From Echinococcus granulosus (lineage: Eukaryota > Platyhelminthes > Cestoda > Cyclophyllidea > Taeniidae): a DNA stretch of 64,000 nt. Below, piece by piece: positions 49,201-61,394 of the stretch. The notes beneath the pieces are model-generated. The model worked only from the letters and a program-made list of their open reading frames with translations, was not told the DNA's origin and ran no database searches. The stretch is from the NCBI RefSeq assembly GCF_000524195.1, contig NW_020170541.1, forward strand, positions 62,001-126,000. The letters run 5' to 3'. Positions within the stretch are counted from its first letter, which is position 1, and each line of letters begins with the position of its first letter. The position numbers and the translations under genes are program-made.

Positions 49201-52200
49201 CTTCAATGACGGGTAACAATGCGTTAAAGGAAGCTGCAAGACAAGGGTTTCAGCTGGCGATAGCTTTCAGTTATAAGAGAACTAAACACATCCTGCCCGG
49301 TGTAAGGATTTCGCCACCTTGTGAACAAGAAAAAGTGGTAGTCTGGGTAAATAACTGTGACCAGGTATGCTTAAATTTACGCTGTAATGCAGGACATCGT
49401 AGTTTCAAAACAACCGAATTTCAATATTTGATTTAACATTATCCCGTATTTCACATTCAACAGCCTTAAAAATGCAAATATGAACCGTTAATTGTTGGAT
49501 AAGCAAAACTAGTCGCAAAAAGATGGACATTTACGATATGAATGAATCTTTGCTAACAGGTTCAACAAAGTCCTTAAAGGAGACTAGTATCCTAAAAATC
49601 AACAAGGAAATGTTTTGAAACCTAATACATTTTGCCAGAGACGAATTTTCGTCCAGATATGATTCCGAGTAACAACAAAGCTGCACCTCGTAAAGTTGAT
49701 TAATCCTTTCCACGCTTTTGCAACTTGACGAAATTCTTTTTTTACTGGTGTCTTCAGCATCTGTTATCATAACTGAAACGGTGTAGGGCTTAAAATTCTC
49801 TTTCTTCAATGTAATTCCCTTGGATTAAGCACCGCTCAATTTTAATCTACCATAAGTTATTTTGATGCTTGAAAAACCAAAAATGTTTAATAATGCACTT
49901 GATAGGATACTGTACTTCTTACGTTAGCAGATAAGAATAACCGTTTTTGAAAAATCCACCACTTAAGTTAATTTTTCACACATAGAGTAGACCACTTATA
50001 TATAGAATACTTCCTACACAAATCATTGCTTGGTGTTTCGAATCGGCTGCATAGATGGCGGCACGTATATCAGGTATTTCATTGTTCATTCAAAAAAAAT
50101 ACAAAATGCGTTAAATTTGCACAGACTGAACCCTCTTTTTGGAACCTTTTATATTAGAGACGCTATAGCACACCATTTCTTTGTCGATGGCAAATGTTAA
50201 TCACAAAAGTTGAACAAAATTCAAGTTTTCATCCACACAGAAATCGTATAAAGAAGCCCATTTGGTTAACACTACCTAGTTTTTCATATTACAAATGGAA
50301 ACTTTTAACCGAGACCACACCCAAGTCTCGGGACACGATTCGGCATATTTTGGTGGGTAAGCTGGCTGTTAAGTATTCTAACGACCTGAAGTTACATTTG
50401 TTGCGGAAAATATATTAGTAGAAAAAAAAAATGAAAATTGAAACACATCATTTCATGGGCTAGTAATTTAGCGCCACGGGGGTCAAATTAAAACACCATG
50501 GTGTAGTTAGATTGCAAGTGAAGATAAAACTTGCCTCTTTGGACATGAGCGTTATGTCAAAGTAAATCAGTAAAAGAAATTCGTGTATCTCCAAATCCGC
50601 AAATTTATACTCTTTTATTTTGATATCCAAGGATTTTCGTGCCATAGATAATCGGGTGAAGGAGAATTTCATGTCCCTCCAGGTGTGGTGGAGTTACGTG
50701 GCCAGGAAAATTGTCCAAAAATTTAAGTAGAAGACAGGACAGCCAAATAACCGGATTCATCTATTTCTTTGTTTAAATTATCAATCGAAGATATGCAATT
50801 TTGAGCGACCAAATGACTCATTCGGTTTGATTGAAATAAACTGAATTTAGGATACGCCTATTTAAAGCCCCAAGAATTCAATTTACCATCACATTTGGTA
50901 CATATTTTGTCCATTTTCGTCTCTGGTGTTTGCGGGTGTAAGTATAGAACCCAAGCATACCGACGTGATCATTTCAAATTCATGCTTCAGCTCTAGCATT
51001 GGAAATTCAGTTCAGTCGTGAAACCTATTCCTAAGCATCCTAAATGTGCCTTTTAAAGGAGAAGTAAATATTTGGGCTTCCGGATGCCTTGCTGCCTTGC
51101 TAACCATGCCGATGCAGAGACTCAATTTATCTTACTTAATGGAGTTTCCTTAAACTGGAAAAGCCTTTCACTGTAGACGAAATTTTCGCGGCTACCTTAA
51201 CACGATGTCGCTTATACAGAAGGAGGTAACAGCTTTTGGGCGATTGACGTATTCGTTCCAGTTGCTAAATGGTTTATCTTTTGGTGCAAATTGGTTGATT
51301 TTTGCTTGAGGGTACAAACAAAATTGGGGTAACATTACTTATCCTCTTTCATTTCTACTTTCCTTATTTTGAAATATCGAACAATTTTCCCAAATATTTT
51401 ATAGAACTTACTTAAAGTGAAGCAAAAGGCATCAGAACTGAACAAAGTTGTCATTTTAACAAAAAATTCACGTAAAAGAGTCAGGAACAGGATTTTGGAC
51501 GCTTAAGCACCTGTTGCACATTTGCAAAGAGTTTTTACTTCTTTCTCATTAAATTTATTGCCAAAAAGGAGAAGTCTGCAGGATCTTCCAAATGGTCAAA
51601 CTGACTAAGTCTTTTGTGCTATGATCTTATGCATTCCATAAAATACTCCGATTTTGAGCTGTAAAAATTAAGGATGACTGCACTCCATTCACTGGTTTTC
51701 AGTGGTTAATCAAATGATGTGTAAGTCACTTAAGAAATTCAAGAGATGAAAGCAACCAATCACCTAGCTTTTCATTCAAAAATCTTGTCTAAGTTACTTC
51801 TTCTGGTGGCAATTCTGAATAGAAGCTTAGACCGAGATGCTGTCAAATCTTACTCTGATTATTTCCAGAAGCATTTCACGTAGGACATTTCATTGGGGAA
51901 TTTAAATCGTTTGGTTACCGAACTCCATCCCTTTTGCGTGTTTTAATATTATATGGAATAAACTAACGAAGGTCCCAGCACATTTGTAACTTCAATCTAG
52001 AGAGCGGTTTACGTTTTGTGTTGTTCTACTGAAAGTATTTCAGTAAACATTATTACATGGGGAGTGCATTCGCAGAATAGCAATCTGAATCTCCCCATGT
52101 CCCCTCTAACACTTGTCTTAGGCTGTGACAGATAGGCTTTGACTTGAAATTACTAGGGCACAAAACCAGTATACGTTCCACTTTCACGAGTAACAGTGTG

Positions 52201-54542
52201 AGGCCCTGATTCTTACTTGAACCCGTAATAGAGTGTATAATGCAGAAGGTTGTTCCCTCATGAGGGTATAGAGGGACAGAGAGGCCATACTAAGATGAAA
52301 TTTCAATCAGCGTAGACTGAGAAGTCTGCGGAGTTAAGTATCTACTTTCACAGAATCATTTGGCTAAATCAGTCTAAACTTTGTATATAGAATCCAAAAA
52401 TTGTGGGAAAAGAATGTACTTTCCGAGTACTTTGTGAAAGTAAATGAAATGCCCAATGCCCACAAGATTGTAAAACTCATCAATCATTTTTAACATTTGA
52501 GCAATGTGTACTCAAAGTAATCAACAAATCCACCCTACTCCTACATTTGGAATTTTAGGCGCTTAAAACACCTTAGTTTTATTGCAGATAAGAAAACAAA
52601 AGTTATCACTAGACCACATTTCCGCACACATACCTAACGTACTTTGGTATAATTCCTGTCTTTTTTTCATTTCAGAAAACAACGATTTTGATAAAACGGT
52701 TGTAATGGTCCTCATCATCTTCCTCTCTTTATCGATCTCAATCAATATAATCTACGTTCTTATTTCTTCCTGCAAGAAAGAAAGTGAGTCTTATTTTTCC
52801 TCGAGGCCTGTGCAAAAATACTTCCTTACATTCTGATGATTGAATTTTGTAATAAAATGCTCCACTTTATTCCACTGAGAATTGGCATCAGAAGTACAGT
52901 TATGTGGACCGAAAGAGAACTCGACTACGACTCCTTCAACACCAATGGTGATAGCTCACGACGATCAGACATCCAGAGCCTGTCCTCGGAAGAATTTCCG
53001 AACCCTCCCGGTCCTTCTATCTGCCGATCCGTCTCCTTTTCCTTCCCACCAACTTCAACCACCTGCATTTCTCTGCCCCAACGACAAAGAACACGTTACT
53101 TCAAATAACATCAATGGCGATAGTCTCTATGTTTTGCATTCGAATTCATTACAGGTGGGTAGTGATAGCACCAGGTGCATGAATTCATCAATGACATTTC
53201 TGGAATAATGCAGAAGAGCTAGAGAGCCGGTAGCAAATGAGAGTAGTCACGCGTACAATGTAGTTTACAGCTCATCCTTGACGTGTTCAAACTTCTCCAA
53301 TACCGGACATTATAAACGTAGAGTGCATTAAACTACGTAGGAGAGAGAAATGAGGAGGAGTGTCCGGGTTCTAATGATAACCATGACCAGTGATTAGCCA
53401 AATCGAATTCATTACTAGAGCCAAGGAGTGCATACATAACCGTGCCAGTTAAAACAGCTTTCTACTGCACTTTAATTCCAGTAAGTAGAAAACAGAAAAG
53501 CTAAACTACAAAGAATCACAAGTTGTTTTTTGGTCGAATATACTTCGATAAATGTCATTTCCAAATGTTATTGCCTCGATATTATTAAGGCATATAATGA
53601 GATTGTGGTCTTTCCAGTTAAATCCACGAAAGCTACACCTGATCTTTCGATCGATTCCCACGATCTTTTCTGACTCAGTTAATAGTTTTGTACCTCCAAC
53701 TATTGTTAAGACAACCATCTAGACGCGTTTTTATCTCTGAATAGGTGATATTACTTCGATTAAAGGTTACTATGCCATTGTATACTTTTACGATTTAAAA
53801 GCGCCGTGTCCTGGGCATTTTGGTCGTATTGGCACCTCAAGAACGTTTTCCATAAAGTAGACGCTTTATTTGGACACTTCAATAGTGTATGAGATTCTAA
53901 CACCACAAACTATTTCTGATCTTTCAGTCCTACCAATTCCAACATGAACCATGTCTTCAGAAACACATTATATACTGCTGGCACTTATATCTAAAATGTA
54001 TGATTATGATCACAACTAGGATTCAAGCAGCCATGACGCCCGAAGATGCTATAAACATAGAAAAGGGATACCCTGCGCCACATTGATGGAGGGATGTAGC
54101 ACGTATATACAAATAAAACTTGTCAATTAGCTCATATACTTCCATGAACGTGGACCTCATCTACCAAACTTCTAAATTTGTCAATATTTTAAAGTCTTTC
54201 TAAAGATATACCCACCTTTTCCAGACACCGACAACACCACAATCCATCGGCTGCCTGGCCCGTCAATCTGAGTCGCCTCCATCACAGCAGTTGACCATAC
54301 GTCCACCCTCCACTCAACCGTACAAAACGATCATACTTCGACCTATGAGAACTCACAGCCTCTCACTGTTTTCTCCTTTAATAACAACAACTACGAAGGC
54401 AAGACAAAGTCGGTGCCTCCTCCTCACTAGCTCGATTTCCAACAATGAGAACCACAACAGTAGTAGCAACGGTCAGCATCTGCACTCCAACTCTCCATAC
54501 TCCTCCTCATCCAACTGTACAGAAAATTGTGCCTTTGTTTAA
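40236..54542 (+). CDS. Immunoglobulin-domain single-pass membrane protein (5' exon not found)
   Basis: Exons are 40236-40345, 40420-40642, 42634-42807, 44695-44823, 44880-44927, 48492-49166, 52676-52783, 52892-53154 and 54225-54542. All phases agree, giving about 682 residues, but a first exon with start codon and signal peptide is missing. The extracellular part has Ig-like features: FINWYVND and EEKDSGVWSCKSS (domain 1), RATCSARGVRR and RLLTCHADVG (domain 2), and a Cys-rich third unit with VIIITCEVSLP, CRRVCSLPDC and GGTWGCFHAG. There are N-glycosylation motifs (NLT, NIT, NGT, NVT) and a Ser-rich spacer. A hydrophobic helix (VVMVLIIFLSLSISINIIYV) is followed by SSCKKE, so the chain crosses the membrane once. 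The Ser/Thr/Pro-rich tail has no kinase domain. I do not recognise the family; adhesion or receptor roles are inference. The reading frame of the last two exons is uncertain. Intron retention after 49166 would give a secreted form. Confidence 0.75.
40766..40961 (+). repeat. Solo LTR of the TRIM-like family, in an intron of the Ig-domain gene
   Basis: About 196 bases starting TATAGC and ending GCATTACA match the family LTR: AATACTCGGGCAGAGTATG, GGGCTACTGACGTGGTC, GGCCATGCCGCCCGGG and GAGAGTTACACAAACA. AAAG occurs on both sides (40762-40765 and 40961-40964, the second overlapping the end), a possible decayed duplication. It lies in the 1991-base intron after 40642. Confidence 0.8.
42808..52675 (+). 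other. Long introns of the Ig-domain gene
   Basis: Introns of 1887, 3564 and 3509 bases dominate this part. They are AT-rich and hold one solo LTR at 46835-47025, a C run near 43231 and a G run near 44563. No other gene or RNA gene is supported; the scattered short frames lack splice partners. Confidence 0.55.
46835..47025 (-). repeat. Solo LTR of the TRIM-like family, minus strand, in an intron of the Ig-domain gene
   Basis: The plus strand begins TGTAATGCC and holds GTTTGTTTTACTCTATG, GATTGTACTTCCGCTC, GGCCTTCTGGCC, CAGTAGCC and TCTGTATGCTAGTAAC, matching the family LTR in reverse. The outer end near 47021 reads GCATA instead of GCTACA. The copy is clearly older than the one at 8278. Confidence 0.65.
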
Positions 54543-54583
54543 ACAAGTTAAGTGCTTATTAAAAACAATACTCTGTACAAAAG

Positions 54584-54589
54584 ATTAAA
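54584..54589 (+). terminator. Possible poly(A) signal of the Ig-domain gene
   Basis: ATTAAA lies 42 bases past the stop at 54540-54542, inside the short gap before the PHF7-like stop codon. It supports the gene ending at this last exon. Confidence 0.35.
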
Positions 54590-54615
54590 ACTTGCTCGAA
54601 AAGAAAGCCTTGGGA

Positions 54616-57600
54616 TCATCGCGGATCGTTGTTGTTGCAAGGTACGGGACTGTGCAGTCGAGTTGGTCTAGCTGACCGAGTCAACGGATTCACATTTTCC
54701 TTATCTTCATCTGCTCCGACGGCCTCCGCGGAAGTTTTCAATATACATTCGTGAAATGAAGCCGAACGGACACATCTACACTCTCGTAAAACTGGTCTGG
54801 AAGGAGGCCTTGCAGACACGGTAGTAATACGTCGGCGTGGTAAAGCACGGGTAGGTGGTGGACGGGAGCGCCTATGTTGTGTCGAAGGAAGTGGTTCTAA
54901 GTCTGCTTCTTCGTCCGCTATAAATTCAAGAAGTCTCCTTAGCGGACGCGTTTCAGACATAGCGGAGGAACCAGATTCCAGCTCCCAAGAGGCATCTCTG
55001 AAAGATTTTCATAAATGGCAGACCGTGGAAGGAAGCATAAGGGCAGAGGGCTCCGCGTACAAATGAGTATTTTGTGAGGATACATCCAGCCATTTTACAG
55101 TAAAAACGGTGTTTAGACAGACTTCAGACGAAAATAGTACCTACTTGAGTATGAAATGTTCAAAGTCATCAAGTAAAAATGAGGACCGAACTCTATGACA
55201 TTACATCTTAGATATTACTGAATTCTCCCAATATTAAGCGGGTATATTACAGCTATTTTAAACATATGCCCTAGATTATATTGAAATTCAAACATTCTAT
55301 TCCATTAGAATGATAAATTCTAGAGACGCTTTTCTTTCATTCGTTGTATCAAGTAGTAAGCAATTACATCTAAAATTCACCATGTATACTCAAAGCAAGC
55401 ACAGTCTCCTAGAATTCTAGAAGTGTGAGACAGCGAATGAATCGCATGGGAATGACCAATGATATGCTGGCCTATTATCATTTGTTTGTGCAAGGGAAAT
55501 GATACCCTTTTCTGAGTAGCTTCCACAACTTGCACAGATGTAGAAGTAAACGAATTGTTTCATCACTCATTATCGAGAACAGGTTAAATCACTTCTAGGA
55601 GGTACGCCCCGCTACCGCACCTTTTCCAAGTATCATACAAATTGCCCAGAAAGCTAGTTTCCGCAGCTTCAGGACCAAGTTAAACTTGGTATTTAAAGCA
55701 GACAGACTCAAGATATTGTAAGGGTTCAAAATAGCAAGTGCTAAAAAGTGCAATTATAGGTACAACTTAATAAAATGGATAACCACCCTTTGAATTAGGA
55801 AAGATACTCTTAGGTAATGAAATTTAAGGCTGTCACTTATCTAACAAGAGGAGAACATTAACGAAAAATAAGGCAAAAAATTGGATGAGTTTCAGATGAG
55901 TCAAATGATCGGATATCGGAAGCTTTTCTTCCTTAATGCGTGAAAGCGAAACGCATTAACGAGGCCTATTGTTATGTAATAATTTACGTTTATCCCCATC
56001 CGTAAAATGATTGAAACATAGTAAGGACCCAAACAGTTTAAAATCGTAAAGTTAAATGCACCCCAAGCTGGGGCTCCATGAGATCTAGTCCAACGACTAC
56101 AGTGGATACGCACCTAATGTGATTCGATAGACCAAATTTGGATAGGAAACATCCATTTGAGCTGCGGAGCACTGATGAACGCTGATAGTCAGAACAAAGG
56201 AGAACATAGATGTAATTGTTTCACTCACGTTTGCATTAAAATAAACGCGACAGGCATTGGAAAGCGCAGTACATGATCTCACGTCAACAGTTCAATCTCA
56301 TGAGCTAAATAAGCACACCACTTTGCTCAAATAATAAAACTGCAATCACTTTAAAACCCCCTGAGAAGGTTTTGAAGTTGTAATATAAGTAAAAATCTGA
56401 GTTAAAAGGGGACAAATTTTTGACAGTAATCTCACCGATCAGGCACCCAGACACCGAAATCAATAATCGTGGGAATAAAGACATCCCGATCGAAGCAAAT
56501 TGGACACTTTACATGATGCAGACCAGCAGAGCAAGCGTAGGCAGCGACACACTCCCGATGCATCCATGCGATGCGACAACAGCCGCCGTGAATCACTCCA
56601 TGACACCACGCGTCGAAAGTCGTCACAAGTAATGTTCTACCGGTCGTTTTAAGAGGGGCGGGAGAGCTGCTTAGGATGCGACGCATCCAATTAGGCTGCT
56701 GTTGTGATACTAGTGCCATTAAGGCATCCGATTTCTGAAACATATTGGTACTCACTGCCCGCTGGCTATCATTAGAGAAAATGTTAGGAATTTGATGGCA
56801 AAACGCACACTTACGTCCCATAACTTAAGGGCAAAAAAACACTGCACATTGACTAAAAGTGAGCGATAAACACTGCTAGACTTCACATGAAATGCATGGT
56901 TTTTCAATAGCAGAGTTTACCGGTTCCTTTATAGGCATTGGTATATTCAAGAAGCGGTATCAAAGGAGGATTTGATGTGAATGGAAAATCAGTAAGCGAA
57001 TTAACTGGAAGGCAGGCAAAAGGCCAATTCGAATTCCATAAGTTTCTCATGAAAGAGCGAAAGTTCCAAGCATGAGCTAGGCTGAAATACATAGGGCTAG
57101 TCCTCTGCAGCTCAGTCGGTCTAGCGAAGTCAAAATAAAGCCTAAATTTCGAGAGTAAACAATGAGAATAACCTCGTAATAAAAGTGAATATTGAAGCCA
57201 AAGCATCCAAGCACATGATCCAAAAATATAAAAGAGAAGTTCCGAAAATGATTTAAAGAACCCATGTTTAACTTCGTCAATGATGCAAATAAATGAAATT
57301 GAACTATGCAAATTTCAACATTTATGCATAAAACACTAAAACAGAACTGGAAAACCATTCCGAGAAGCCAGAATCAGCCATCAACCAAGACATCACAAAA
57401 TGCAGGGACAAACTCTAGGGGAACCCAATTTTATCAAGAAAAAAAAATGCGAGAACCACCTTTTCCTCTGCTGTCTGCGGACAGGAAACTGGTCCAGGCA
57501 AAATGCATGGTTACTGATAACCACGGACTCCATGGGGCAAATTACTTTGCCATTAGAAGGCAACTTTAATGGATTCCTTGAGGTGTTTGGTTTGTTGTCG

Positions 57601-58249
57601 TCATCGGGAGCAACACTGAACAAACAGATGCAACAAGTCGGGGGATCATCTTTAAACGCAAGCAGGCGTGACACAAGATCCTTGACAAAGAAAAGCTGAC
57701 TTGGAATACAGAATACGATGAGTACCGAGAAAACAGAAACAAGAACAACATTACCTGTTTCGGTCGGTGCTTGTAACAGAAGGCCTCAAATGACTTTTTA
57801 AAACAGACAAAGCCTTTGGCGTCATAAAGACAGGGGAGGTGAAAGGAGTATTGACACCTTTTTTTGATGCAGCCAACGCAAGCACCGACAATACCACAGT
57901 AGCGACAGTGAAGACGACGGCCACGACATATCTCTGCCTTAACTTCCTGAATATCAAACCCGAACATATACTGATCACTTCCAGTAAGTGATCCTGCGTC
58001 TGGATCAACTCTTTGGATCAACCCACTAGCTGCATACTACTCGGAACAAGCCAATAATGGTAATGATTACCCTACCAAGCAGTTCAGGTGAACAGCCAAT
58101 TCGTGTGACTGGACAATTTCGCCGAGTACTGGATTCGATGATAAGTTCTTGCAAAAAGCACATGTCGCTTGTTTTGTGGCACCCTGGAGAGAAAGAAACC
58201 CCCCGACGGCAGGCGAGCCGCACATCCGCAGCGAGTTAAACCCGTTCAT
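54616..58249 (-). CDS. PHF7/G2E3-like PHD-RING ubiquitin ligase, short C-terminal form
   Basis: PHF7 and G2E3 are nuclear E3 ligases with an extended PHD module next to a RING-like finger; PHF7 reads histone H3 and acts in male germ cells. Minus-strand exons are 58076-58249, 57755-58036, 57546-57695, 56436-56734 and 54616-54997, giving 428 residues with matching phases. The extended PHD (about 30-152) starts at TCAFCKNL, with VHLNCLYAASGL, LHCRYCGIVGACVGC, YSFHLPCLYDAKGFVC and FEAFCYKHRP. The RING-like part runs from CCICLFSVAPD (about 171) through CCRIAWMHRECVAAYA to KCPICFDRDVF and WVPDRDASWELESG, a close match to the PHF7 linker. The third PHD finger and any HECT domain are absent; an Arg/Pro-rich tail with DEDKENVNP follows. 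The start is uncertain: a good acceptor (ttctctccag) lies inside the proposed first exon, so a further upstream exon may replace the first 22 residues. Confidence 0.87.
54998..56435 (-). other. Intron 4 of the PHF7-like gene
   Basis: This 1438-base intron joins CG (phase 2) to A, rebuilding the Arg codon of VPDR. Short minus-strand frames at 55901-56282 inside it have no matching phases. No repeat-family LTR is visible. Confidence 0.6.
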
Positions 58250-58680
58250 TTGTACTTGGTACTAGCACCACTTTAAACAAAACTTAGGAAATAGACTGAT
58301 TACTTAATTATGGTAAAAACTAGAGTGATAGTTGTGTCTGGCCACCTTTTGCTCGTAAGAATTCTGTAACCTATACTTTTTTGGTGAAACTTAATTTGTA
58401 ATTTGTCGATTAGGGACAGAAAATCAATTTAGATATTATAACCCCAAATTTTTCAAATAAAAACAGAAGTTTCGAATTTTGGTTACGTAGCCCCTCTGCT
58501 AGGGACTAGTAGTGAAGGATTGGCAAATTTTCACTAAACCTGCCAAAAATATATGTATATTTTGCTGTAGTTAGATAGCACACCAAATATTATAAACGAA
58601 TTATTGGCAACGTTTTTTGAACAATAAACGATGCAACGGCACATAGGAGCTCATTTGCTTTACAAAGCTTTATGAAATTT

Positions 58681-58870
58681 TGTAGCTCCCCGGGACTTCC
58701 CTAAGGACTAAGGAAGACAAAATGCTAGAGCAGATTATCTATATTCGACACACAGGAGAGGTTGGGGTTTCTGGCATGGCTTAGAAGTCAGTCCGCCTGA
58801 CAACAACTCAATGGCTAAGACACAAATTGTTCTTTCACCCAAACCGAGAGTTAACTAAACAATCAATTTG
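58681..58870 (+). repeat. Solo LTR of the TRIM-like family
   Basis: The copy begins TGTAGCTCCCCGGGACTTCCC, and holds GCTAGAGCAGATTATC, TTTCTGGCATGGC, CCGCCTGACA and CAAACCGAGAGTTAAC, matching the LTR across its length. The 3' border is uncertain. AATTT occurs directly before the start and again shortly after the AAACAATC tail, a possible target duplication if the LTR ends there. Confidence 0.72.
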
Positions 58871-61394
58871 ATTCAAACTAAATTCAGTTTATGAGCTTTT
58901 CATCGAACTAATTTTATTGCATTTCTTCCACTTTTTGGCACGTGTTCTAGTTAATAGCACCTCGCATTGCATAATTCACTTCATGGGCCCATTACGGGCA
59001 TTCAATCCACATTATTTACACTTCTGGGAGCACTCATTGTTACATATCTATTAGATGATTTTTAGTTGTTTCACTTCGTAACATAAGTCGGTTTATGCTG
59101 TTATCGTCCAACTGCATAAATTTTTACGCCTATCTGGCATTTGTTTTGGTATGCTTGTAACACACATGTTGGTTAAATGTACCTTTTGGGTGGGGGGCGT
59201 TGAGTGAATACCAGTTTCGTGACATGGAAGGAGTTAGATTTCTTCTAGGCAGAAGTGAGCTCACAAGCCATACCCACGTTAACGTTTACCAGCATACATG
59301 CCCTTACCGGATCGGTCTTTTCGAAGACCAGAGAGGAAGAGATAAATATAGAAGCATGCTGCGAAAGACTAAGTTATTAATGAAGTATGGCTATGGGAAA
59401 ATAATAAAAACGAGAAAAGCTATACCAGTTATTACTTAAAAATGTTAAAAGTTTAAATGACAATAGGTCATACTACTTCTGTTATATTGTGAAGTATACA
59501 TCATGGGCGCTCAGGCATTACCGTTAAATATTTGCTGGATATGAAACTTCCCCTTATACTTCATAACATTTTAACAAGGAAAATTTGTGTTGAGTTCCGG
59601 AGTTTCTTTTGGGCAAAAATAAATTGGCCAAATTTGTTCCATAAAACTGTTTAAGGGTATACTAACAATCCTCGTTTATCAACAAGGCTCGGTATGCATT
59701 ACACCCACACTCACCTATTTATCTTGTGGCCTTTGCTGATTGCTAAATTAACAGCGCGTAGCAATGTTTGAATTAGCCTTTTTTCATCTAGCTGAACTTT
59801 GAGCCATTAATACGAGGCATCAGTGGACCACTTGTTAAGGATAGGGCTGTGAGGGAAGGGTGGAAAATGTGACAATCAAAATCCGCAATGTTGAACTTCG
59901 ATTGACGGTGATAAATTGAAAGCCGCGACAGAGTTGAATCTAAGACAAGCTTTTCGTAAGCAGGTGATTACGGGACTAGTGTGTTCTCGATTCCAACCGA
60001 GTAGGTTGACATGCGGATGGATAGATAAACTGATCGTCAGATAGATATCACATTAAAATATGTGTTTGTTATTGCAGTAAATCATTCATCGCATAAAACG
60101 CCGTTTTGGCTAGTAGGACTATCAAAAATATGGTTAGTCTTGAATAAAAGAATAGTTGATATAATGTCAGAGTTCATGTGCCCTCATTTAACTTACAGGG
60201 CTAGTTAGTTATTTTATAAATCTTCAGCTTGGAGGTTAGATAATGAAACGAATTCAGTGGGAATCCAAGAAATCAAGTTTAAAAACGTGGCATAAACGTA
60301 TGACTTGACTCTTAATAATTCGTAATTCGGAGTATTAAAGAAGGTTTTCCAAGCGCTCTTCCTTGATGTATGCCTCAGTTTGTGGGAGGAAAAACATTTA
60401 TTTGATACTTGAAGGGGGTGTTAATTGTTGGCACACACATTATTTGCATAGTAAAATAAAATGACCTCAAATAACCGCCAATCTAAACTAATTTAAATAT
60501 CCCATCGCTTGTTTTTTTTCCGTAAAAACCTATGATTCCTGTGTATACTTACCCTAAAATGATTTACGACTCATACTGACTGTCAATCGCCTATAAACTT
60601 GTTGATCTTGAAAATGACCATGAGGCAGCCCATAATCATTGTCAATAAATAGCACGAATTATGCATATCAATGGGGATCCTTTTTGCAAAGCCCATTTTT
60701 AGCTTTATTTTCCGAATGTCTGCCTTGAGGTAGAACTACACTCCTTTCAGAAATTGCAAAGGCACAAAGTCTATGCAACATTAAAAGTATCACCACCAAA
60801 CTAAATATCAAGAAATTGAAAACACCCTAATTGCTTAAAAATTGCACTTTTGAGATCAATCAAGAAAGCTTGGCGATATATTATGGCCTTACCCAAAACA
60901 GTTTTAAATTTAGCTTGTTACGAGGGCATGGTGACACAGGCGCATAATGGCGTCATTTGCAAAGAATTGTCAAAGGAACTCTTGCATTTGATTAAGGTGC
61001 CCAGAAAAGCATTTTTATGCATTTATGTTTTTTAGAATTATACCTTGGTTTCTGACATTTGTAAGTCTATCCATAGATGTTATAAACTTCTGCATCACTG
61101 ATTGTCACAGCCTAGTGCATGAGTTTGGATCGTGCCGAGTTGCTAACCATAGTGATTGGGAGACCAAGACTTCAAAACGGACATCTTTATTTGCCCACGA
61201 GTATGAGTAAACTGGGAATACAACGTATATATACGTGACCGTTGGCTACCTACGTGGTGCACATGGTGGTATCATTCTTGTGTATTTATGGTTTTTTGAA
61301 TGGTCTTGGTGGTCATCAGCACAATTAAAGTCTACCTATAAATGATGTTGGTCAATCATAAAAGTGAACAAGGATGCAAGTCCCCACCATACCT

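Noticed and set aside
56097..56282. Minus-strand frame considered as a fragment of the missing PHD finger
   Set aside because: It falls inside intron 4 of the PHF7-like gene; the flanking exons join perfectly without it, and the Cys spacing is not that of a PHD finger.
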